Shown here piece after piece: positions 36,630 through 42,798 of a DNA stretch of 42,798 nucleotides. A program made the position numbers and the translations under genes. This DNA comes from Armatimonadota bacterium (GTDB taxonomy: Bacteria; Armatimonadota; Fimbriimonadia; Fimbriimonadales; GBS-DC), in assembly GCA_023511915.1 (NCBI GenBank), contig JAIMAN010000019.1:1-42798 (forward strand), given 5' to 3'. Below the pieces are notes generated by a model. It was not told the DNA's origin. It was given only the letters and a program-made list of their open reading frames with translations, and searched no databases. Within the stretch, counting starts at the first letter, position 1, and each line of letters begins with the position of its first letter.

Positions 36630-37562
36630 ATGCGCATGATGAAATGGAATCTACTGGGCGCGACTGCGCTGCTGACCAGCGTTGCGTTGGCGCAGCCGAC
36701 TATCGACGGCACGCGCGATGTCGAGTACGGCGCGCCTATCGTGGTACAAAATACCCCCACAGGCTTTGGCGACAGCAGTCTTGGGCAAGTGGACTATGCA
36801 AATGGCTCCGAACTCGACGCCGCCTATGCGTATGTCGATATGATGAACTCCACCCTGTACCTGATGCTCACGGGCAACCTGGAATCGAACTTCAACAAGC
36901 TGGAAATCTTCTTCGACACGGGTGCAGGCGGACAGAATCGCTTGCGCGGGGACAACTCTGGCGTCGACTTCGGTGGATTGAACCGCATGGGAGACGACGG
37001 CTCAGGCAATGGGTTGACCTTCGATGCAGGCTTTGAAGCAGACTACTGGATCGGCATCACGGGTGGCGGCGGACCTTACGCACTGTATGCGAACTGGGCG
37101 CAGCTGGCGACCTTTGGCGGAGGTCCAGGCGACTACTTGGGCACGACAGGAGCTGCCTCGAACGGAATTCTGTCTGGGGGCAATAACCCCTTTGGTGTCC
37201 GTGTCACTATCAACAACAGCAACACAGGCGGTGTGACGAACAGCGTGGCTGATCCCGCAGCGGCGACAGTGGTCACCACAGGCGTCGAGCTTGCCATTCC
37301 CTTCGCCGCGATTGGCATCACCCCGAACACCACGATTAAGATCGCGGCGTTTGTCAATGGCGGTGGGCATGACTTCGTGTCCAACCAAGTGCTTGGGGGT
37401 ATCGGCGGAGGCGGCAATCTGGGTGAGCCGCGTAATGTGAACTTCGCGAACATCGCAGGCGACCAATACTTCACCGTGTTTGTCCCCGAGCCTGCGAGCC
37501 TGCTGGCGCTGGGCGCGGGGCTGGCGGGTCTGATGGGGCTGCGCCGACGCCGCACGGCTTAA
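36630..37562 (+). CDS. PEP-CTERM sorting domain-containing secreted protein
   Basis: Signal peptide MRMMKWNLLGATALLTSVALAQ; C-terminal VPEPASLLALGAGLAGLMGLRRRRTA. Confidence 0.92.
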   Translation: MRMMKWNLLGATALLTSVALAQPTIDGTRDVEYGAPIVVQNTPTGFGDSSLGQVDYANGSELDAAYAYVDMMNSTLYLMLTGNLESNFNKLEIFFDTGAGGQNRLRGDNSGVDFGGLNRMGDDGSGNGLTFDAGFEADYWIGITGGGGPYALYANWAQLATFGGGPGDYLGTTGAASNGILSGGNNPFGVRVTINNSNTGGVTNSVADPAAATVVTTGVELAIPFAAIGITPNTTIKIAAFVNGGGHDFVSNQVLGGIGGGGNLGEPRNVNFANIAGDQYFTVFVPEPASLLALGAGLAGLMGLRRRRTA

Positions 37563-37585
37563 TCCTCCCCTCACCTCCCACCACG

Positions 37586-37623
37586 AAGCGCCCCCCTGAT
37601 AGCCGAGCCTCAGGGGGGCGCTT
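37586..37623. terminator. Bidirectional terminator hairpin
   Basis: Perfect 14-bp stem AAGCGCCCCCCTGA / TCAGGGGGGCGCTT between convergent genes. Confidence 0.85.
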
Positions 37624-37625
37624 GT

Positions 37626-38546
37626 CTATCCGCACAGCCGCTGCAGCGCCTCACGATACCGCGCGGCGGTCTGGGCAACGATGTTGTCGGGCAGCGCGGG
37701 CGCAGGCGGACGCTTGTCCCAGCCGATAGACTCCAGATAGTCGCGCACGAACTGCTTGTCGAAGCTGGGCTGCGGCTTGCCTGGCTGATACTGCGCGGCG
37801 TCCCAGAAGCGCGACGAATCGGGCGTGAGCGCCTCGTCAATCAGAATCACCTGCCCCGTCGCGTCGTAGCCGAACTCGAACTTCGTGTCGGCGAGAATAA
37901 TCCCGCGCGTGCGGGCGTACTCGTGCGCCTCACGGTACAGGCGCAGCGTGTAGTCGCGCAGCAGAGTCGTCGTCTCGCGTCCCACCAACGCGCACGCCTG
38001 CTCGAAGCTGATGTTCTCGTCGTGCCCTGTGTGCGCTTTGGTCGCGGGGGTGAACAGCGGTTCGGGCAGCGGCGACGACTCGTGCAAATCGGACGGCAGG
38101 GTCAGCCCGTGCAGCACGACGGCGTCTCCGTGCGACTGCTCCCGCGCTGCGCGATACTCCTTCCAGAGCGACCCCGCGATATAGCCCCGCGCGACGCACT
38201 CGATGGGGATCGGCGTTGCTCGCTTGACCAGCATCGTGCGTCCGTCCAGCGTCTCGCGATACTCGTCGGGGTTCAGCCCCGCCTGCCGCAGCGCGTCGGC
38301 GATGTCTGCCCACTCCGCGCTGATCAGGTGGTGTGGCATCCACGACTCGAACCTGCGGAACCAGAAGACGCTGAGCTGCGTCAAGATGCGCCCCTTGTCG
38401 GGGATGGGCGTCGGCAGCACGACATCGAACGCCGACAGGCGGTCGGTCGCAATCATCAGCAGCGCGTCGCCGAGCGCGTAGGTGTCGCGCACCTTGCCCC
38501 GCGCGTGCAACGGCAGCGGCAGATGCGTCTCGTACACGGGCGTCAT
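37626..38546 (-). CDS. purC: Phosphoribosylaminoimidazolesuccinocarboxamide synthase
   Basis: GKVRDTYALGDALLMIATDRLSAFDVVLPTPIPDKGRILTQLSVFWF; IECVARGYIAGSLWKEY; LADTKFEFG. Confidence 0.96.
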   Translation of the reverse strand: MTPVYETHLPLPLHARGKVRDTYALGDALLMIATDRLSAFDVVLPTPIPDKGRILTQLSVFWFRRFESWMPHHLISAEWADIADALRQAGLNPDEYRETLDGRTMLVKRATPIPIECVARGYIAGSLWKEYRAAREQSHGDAVVLHGLTLPSDLHESSPLPEPLFTPATKAHTGHDENISFEQACALVGRETTTLLRDYTLRLYREAHEYARTRGIILADTKFEFGYDATGQVILIDEALTPDSSRFWDAAQYQPGKPQPSFDKQFVRDYLESIGWDKRPPAPALPDNIVAQTAARYREALQRLCG

Positions 38547-38591
38547 CGCCTATCGGTTCGCGGGGCGGGGCAAACTTCCTGCGAGAGGGGA

Positions 38592-39488
38592 TTACACTTG
38601 GGGCATAAACGGCGTCGCGCCCGCCTCCAGGATCTGGCGGTTGCCAGGCAGGTGGTCTAACCGTTGGGTCATCACATAGACGGTGCGCCCGTGCTGGAGC
38701 AGTTCGCGGCACAGTTGCACGATGTAGCCGTCGGGGCGCGCCTCGATTACGATGACCGCGCCTGCGAGGTAGCCGATGAGCGCGTCGCGGTACTTGCCGC
38801 TTGAGGCGAGCCAGCCGTCGCGGGGGCGGAACGGGCTGATTGCCAGCGCGTGTGCAGGGTCAAATTCCGCTTGCCAGATGCGCGCCTGCTTGAGCGGCTC
38901 CTTGCGCAAATCGTCGCCGAACGCGCTCAGCAGTCCCCTGTCCAGCGCCAGCACATACGGCGCGCCACGACGCACGGCGCAGAGCAGCGCGCGCTGATAG
39001 GCGGGCTGCGTCGCGCTCACAAGCAGGGTTAGCCCCTGCGCGATGAGGCTCTCGGCGAGCCGCTCCAGCTCGTGCAGCCCCTCCGCCGAGATGGCGTGCG
39101 ACCCCAGCAGGGCGACGGTCAGCCCGTCCAGCAGCGCGTGGTTGCCGTACAGGAACAGCACGGCGGGCGGTTCGGGCATCGCCTCCAGCGCGGCGGGGTA
39201 GGCAGAGTCTTGGAAGCTGAGCCAGCGCACGCCGCAGCGGGTCAAGTGCGCGTCCAGCCGTGCGGTCTCCTCAAGGCGGGCGGCGCGTTCCTCGCGCATG
39301 GCGCGCAGGGCGCGCGGGGGCAGGCGGTACTCTTCACGCAGCGTCTCGTCGGGCAGGCACAGGATCTCGGCGGGCGTCTCGCGGCGCACTTGCTGACGCT
39401 CCAGCACATGGCGCAGCGTCTTGCGCCCCACATCGGGCAACAAACTCAGAAACAGCAGCCACTGACGATCGGTTAGAGGGGAAGCCAT
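38592..39488 (-). CDS. DprA/Smf-like DNA-processing protein, divergent
   Basis: HhH-like N-terminus and Rossmann-like DprA core (YPAALEAMPEPPAVLFLYGN...VALLGSHAISAEGLHELERLAESLIAQGLTLLVSATQPAYQRALLCAVRRGAPYVLALDRGL) with altered GSR/SGGARGID motifs. Confidence 0.75.
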   Translation of the reverse strand: MASPLTDRQWLLFLSLLPDVGRKTLRHVLERQQVRRETPAEILCLPDETLREEYRLPPRALRAMREERAARLEETARLDAHLTRCGVRWLSFQDSAYPAALEAMPEPPAVLFLYGNHALLDGLTVALLGSHAISAEGLHELERLAESLIAQGLTLLVSATQPAYQRALLCAVRRGAPYVLALDRGLLSAFGDDLRKEPLKQARIWQAEFDPAHALAISPFRPRDGWLASSGKYRDALIGYLAGAVIVIEARPDGYIVQLCRELLQHGRTVYVMTQRLDHLPGNRQILEAGATPFMPQV

Positions 39489-39838
39489 CAGACTTCGTTC
39501 GATGCGATCCGCTCCCGCAACCTCTGGCGAAGTGCTTGCGTTGCGGGGTCTGACTCCCACAGCATACGGTTCCGCTCGCCAATTCGCGCTAACTCGGCAA
39601 GGTAGGCGTCTATGACCGCCCGATTACGCAGGTAATAAGCAATCACGGCGTAGACATCCTCAAGCGCGAGCACGGGGAAGTCTTGCGCAATCTCTTCGGG
39701 TGTTGCGCCCTGTTGGAAATAGATGAGGACGGAATCCAGCCCCACGCGGGTATTCCCGACACGCGCCACGCCGTGAGCGTCTACCCGCACAGGAAATTCG
39801 GGCGCGACGAGTTGCTCCAGCATCGTCTTCGCGTCCAT
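39488..39838 (-). CDS. DUF433 domain-containing protein (VapB/antitoxin-like)
   Basis: HGVARVGNTRVGLDSVLIYFQQGATPEEIAQDFPVLALEDVYAVIAYYLRNRAVIDAYL; start at second ATG because -10 TATAGT sits 8 nt upstream. Confidence 0.85.
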   Translation of the reverse strand: MDAKTMLEQLVAPEFPVRVDAHGVARVGNTRVGLDSVLIYFQQGATPEEIAQDFPVLALEDVYAVIAYYLRNRAVIDAYLAELARIGERNRMLWESDPATQALRQRLRERIASNEV

Positions 39839-39901
39839 ATGCATAGACTATACCCCACTCAATTGCAGGAATCGGCGGGCAGGGGGCGTAATTGTGGGCT
39901 G

Positions 39902-42118
39902 ATGGCAGTGTCGGGGGTACGGGACACGGAGCAGGAACGCCTGTCTGTGTGGGACGGGCTGATGTTTTGGGGGGTGCAGTATCGTCGTCTGTCGCTGGCG
40001 GCGCTGCTGCGCGGGGTGTGGTTTTTCGCGCTGTGGGCGGGTCTGTCGGCGGCGTTGCTCGCGCCTGTGTTGGCGCAGGTCAAAGGCGGCGCGGGTCTGT
40101 ACCTACTGCTGGGCTGGGTCGCGGCGTTGCACCTGCTGGGACGCGGCTGGCTGGAGCGGCGACTGCCCGACCCGTCGTTCGCGCAGGATGTGCGCACGGG
40201 CAACTTCGAGCAATTGCGAATCGTCCCGCTGACGGCGCACGGGCTGCTTGTGCAGCGCGGCTTGCCTGATATGCTTTTCCGCGCGGCGACGCAGAGCGTG
40301 TGGCTGCCCGTGTACGCGATTGTCGTCGGCGCGCTCGGTGCAAGCCTTGCGGACGCCTGCGCCCTGTGGCTGCTGTTCAGCTTCGCGAACTACTTCGTGC
40401 TGGGGCTGGTCTCGCTAATCCTGCTGATCCCGTCAGAGGAGATTCACTGGATTCTGCTCTGCGGGCTGTTGGCGTATGCGCTGCTGCTGGACGGTGGGCG
40501 TGTGCGCACGGCGGTGTCCAGCAGCAGCCTGTTCAGCGTGATGCTTGCGCTACCGATTGTCGGGCGGGTATTGCTGCCGATTCAGGCGATGGCGACGCTG
40601 CCGAACCTGTTGCCGTTTGTGCTGGTGTGGCTGCTGGTGGAGTGGCTGCGGTTCGAGCGGCTGGCGCGCTGGGTGAACGCGCCGTCGGGGTTGGGGCGTT
40701 GGGCGTACCTGCTGCCCAGCGCGGCGCTGATGGCAGCGGCAGGCGCGCTGTTTGGGCAGTGGTGTGAGCAGACCCTCTCGGCGGCGGGCGCGGCACGCAC
40801 CCAGTTGGGCGTCAGCGCGCTGTTCGCTGCGGTCGGCTACCTCAGCCTGCTGCTGCTGACCCTGCGCCGCCAAGCGGAGCCGATTGTGCAGCCGCTGCGG
40901 GCACACCTGCTGGAGACGGGACTGTTGCGCCTGATGAGCGTGCTGTTGGCGGTCGGAGCGGTCGCGGTTGGGGGCTTGCCGATGGGGTCGGCAGCGTTCT
41001 GGGGGGTGCTGGTGTGGCTGACGGTTGTGGAGTGGCTGGCTGGCGCGCTGGCGCGCTGGCAGTTGCAGCGGGCGCACAGCCGCACGCGCGCGGGGGCGTA
41101 CCTCGCGCTGCTGCTGGGCGTCGCGCCTGCAGTCGTGTTCTGGATTGAGCCGTTCTCGTTTATCATCGGCGCGCTTAGCCCCGTCTACGCGCTGGTGTTG
41201 GCGTCCAGTGCGTGGGCAAGTACGGGCGTTGCTGGGCAGCCGCCGCTGTGGGCGTGCTTCGCGCTGCCTGTGGCGCGCTACGCGCTGGTGCTGGGCGTTT
41301 TGGCGCTGATTACGCTCACCGCGCGGGCGACCCAGCCGACGAAGCGACTGCACCCCGCGTGGGGCTGGCTCGCGCTGCCCCTGTTGTACCCCCTGCTGGA
41401 TTGGCTCGTGCAGCGCAACGCGACGAACCCTATCACGCGCCTGACGATTGCTGAACGCTGCCCGCCATTCGCGCCCGTAATCGGTCTCGCGGTTTTCGCG
41501 CTCGCCTTGCCGCTGGGCAACATAGGGTGGACATCAGGGTGGCTGGTGGCTGTCGTGCTGGGGCTGTTTCTCTGGCTGTGGGGATACTATGCGACGGCGA
41601 AGCGCGTGCGCCGCTGGCTCGATTCAGGCGAGTTGACCAGCGCGTTCCTCGCAGGGCTGACGCCAAACCAGATTTTTTGGGGCTGGGTGTACGGCGCGTG
41701 GTATCAGCAGTTGCGCGTGCTGCTGGCGGCGTTTGGGGGATGGCTGTGGGGCGTGTCGCTGTTTCTATGGCTGAACGCAGGCAGGGGCGGTTGGAACCCC
41801 GTGCAGTGGTTGACCCTCTGGCTCAGCGTCGGGTTGGCGTTCTATCTGGTCTATCTGGCGCTGTGGTCGTGTGCGTGGCTGATTGCCGCGCCTGCCGCCA
41901 TACGCGACCAGTTGACCCATACAGGGGGCGGCGCGCCTGTGCTGACCCCACGCGCGACGCTGCAGGCGAGCGTCTACAGCCTGCTGGCGTGCTGTGCGCC
42001 GCTCGCGCCTTTCTTGCTGATTGGGCTGCCGATTTACGCCTCGCAAAGCACGCTCGCGCTGCACCGCATGGCGCGTGCGCCTGGGGAACTCTCGCGCCGA
42101 TATGGAATATCTAATTAA
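39902..42118 (+). CDS. Large multi-pass membrane protein, unknown function (ABC-2 permease-like)
   Basis: About 739 aa of Trp/Leu-rich TM segments; no diagnostic motif seen. Confidence 0.65.
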   Translation: MAVSGVRDTEQERLSVWDGLMFWGVQYRRLSLAALLRGVWFFALWAGLSAALLAPVLAQVKGGAGLYLLLGWVAALHLLGRGWLERRLPDPSFAQDVRTGNFEQLRIVPLTAHGLLVQRGLPDMLFRAATQSVWLPVYAIVVGALGASLADACALWLLFSFANYFVLGLVSLILLIPSEEIHWILLCGLLAYALLLDGGRVRTAVSSSSLFSVMLALPIVGRVLLPIQAMATLPNLLPFVLVWLLVEWLRFERLARWVNAPSGLGRWAYLLPSAALMAAAGALFGQWCEQTLSAAGAARTQLGVSALFAAVGYLSLLLLTLRRQAEPIVQPLRAHLLETGLLRLMSVLLAVGAVAVGGLPMGSAAFWGVLVWLTVVEWLAGALARWQLQRAHSRTRAGAYLALLLGVAPAVVFWIEPFSFIIGALSPVYALVLASSAWASTGVAGQPPLWACFALPVARYALVLGVLALITLTARATQPTKRLHPAWGWLALPLLYPLLDWLVQRNATNPITRLTIAERCPPFAPVIGLAVFALALPLGNIGWTSGWLVAVVLGLFLWLWGYYATAKRVRRWLDSGELTSAFLAGLTPNQIFWGWVYGAWYQQLRVLLAAFGGWLWGVSLFLWLNAGRGGWNPVQWLTLWLSVGLAFYLVYLALWSCAWLIAAPAAIRDQLTHTGGGAPVLTPRATLQASVYSLLACCAPLAPFLLIGLPIYASQSTLALHRMARAPGELSRRYGISN

Positions 42119-42132
42119 GAGGTGGCTTGGCG

Positions 42133-42684
42133 ATGCTACGGCGAGACCTATCGTTGCAGGAACTGTTTGGGGAACTGGTAGAGCGAGCGTTCGCACTGTC
42201 GTTGCGCTGGGATGATCGGCAGGTGATGCGCTACCTCACGCGCCTGCTGACCGAGTTCGCGCACATCGATAGCCTCTACCGCCTGCGCGACCTGAACGGT
42301 CGCCCGCTGCAGGAGGTCGCCGAGATGCTCTACTATGCCGATGTGCGGCTGGGCGCGCAGTCGTTCTATCAGGAGCGCGAGGTGCATCGGCACATCGGCG
42401 ACTTCACGCTGTTTTGGACGGGCGTCTACCCCGAAGCGCTGCCCAAACTGCGCGCCTCGCTGCGCAAGGATCACCTGATCGACTATGTGCAGCAGGGCAA
42501 GCAGTCCTATCGGCTGGTGTCGCTGTTTGACATCGGCGAGTGGCGCGAGGAAGCCCCGATGTTCCGCCGCCTGTCCGAGAACTTCGAGGTCGCCATGCAA
42601 GGCTTGCACGCCGTGCGCCAAATGTGGGAACAGATGGCGCAGGAGAGTTTCACGCAGTTCCGCAGGCAAGTAGAGGGGTGGTAA
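42133..42684 (+). CDS. Hypothetical protein
   Basis: Long ORF in frame following membrane protein; MLRRDLSLQELFGELVERAFALSLRWDDRQVMRYLTRLL; no family recognised. Confidence 0.65.
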   Translation: MLRRDLSLQELFGELVERAFALSLRWDDRQVMRYLTRLLTEFAHIDSLYRLRDLNGRPLQEVAEMLYYADVRLGAQSFYQEREVHRHIGDFTLFWTGVYPEALPKLRASLRKDHLIDYVQQGKQSYRLVSLFDIGEWREEAPMFRRLSENFEVAMQGLHAVRQMWEQMAQESFTQFRRQVEGW

Positions 42685-42737
42685 AAAAATAAGCGACGCT
42701 GTCGAAAGGAGGATCAAAGCCCAGCGCCGCTGACATC

Positions 42738-42798
42738 TATTCAATTCGCCCTGTGGAACGCCCTTTCAGAGCATTCCACCCTATTAAGACTCGAAACC
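42738..42798. other. Candidate CRISPR leader/first repeat or palindromic repeat truncated by the window edge
   Basis: CTTTCAGAGCATTCCACCCTATTAAGACTCGAAACC ends in a GAAAC-type terminus typical of type I/III repeats; only one copy visible. Confidence 0.25.

Overview
GC-rich bacterial window of about 42.8 kb. The style (PEP-CTERM protein, dockerin-like secreted proteins, very tight gene packing) suggests Armatimonadota, but I cannot confirm this without a search. Contents: (1) a Fic protein, an OGG-type DNA glycosylase, IspH and a secreted beta-propeller/dockerin protein; (2) a tightly overlapping exopolysaccharide/glycan operon, ~4978-18439 (Gfo/Idh oxidoreductase, flippase, FkbM methyltransferase, epimerase, four glycosyltransferases, Wzy-like polymerase, GNAT, DegT aminotransferase, initiating sugar transferase); (3) a housekeeping/regulatory stretch (LacI regulator, ferredoxin, HIT protein, DinG-like helicase, MTAP-like phosphorylase, MerR regulator, BASS transporter, EnvC-like M23 protein, L27, MetPS-like NSS transporter, glutaminyl cyclase, RfaE2); (4) a RAYT transposase flanked on both sides by REP-like hairpin arrays; (5) a PqaA-like protein, a PEP-CTERM protein, PurC, DUF433 + DprA-like, and membrane proteins. 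Main leads: (a) a protein at 22552-23280 that joins an IS200/Y1-type HUH domain, with apparently lost catalytic residues, to a C-terminal sigma-70 region-4-like helix-turn-helix; its promoter shares a 16-nt motif with the promoter of a nearby MerR regulator gene. (b) A RAYT/REP locus with inverted arrays of two hairpin subfamilies sharing a GGAGTGC(T/G)GAAGC head. (c) A recurrent -10 box 6-10 nt upstream of the start codon at 11 genes, suggesting widespread leaderless or near-leaderless transcription. (d) In-frame palindromic repeats inside two coding regions. (e) A 37-aa MetS-like subunit missed by the ORF track. All assignments come from reading translations and motifs by eye; no database search was run.
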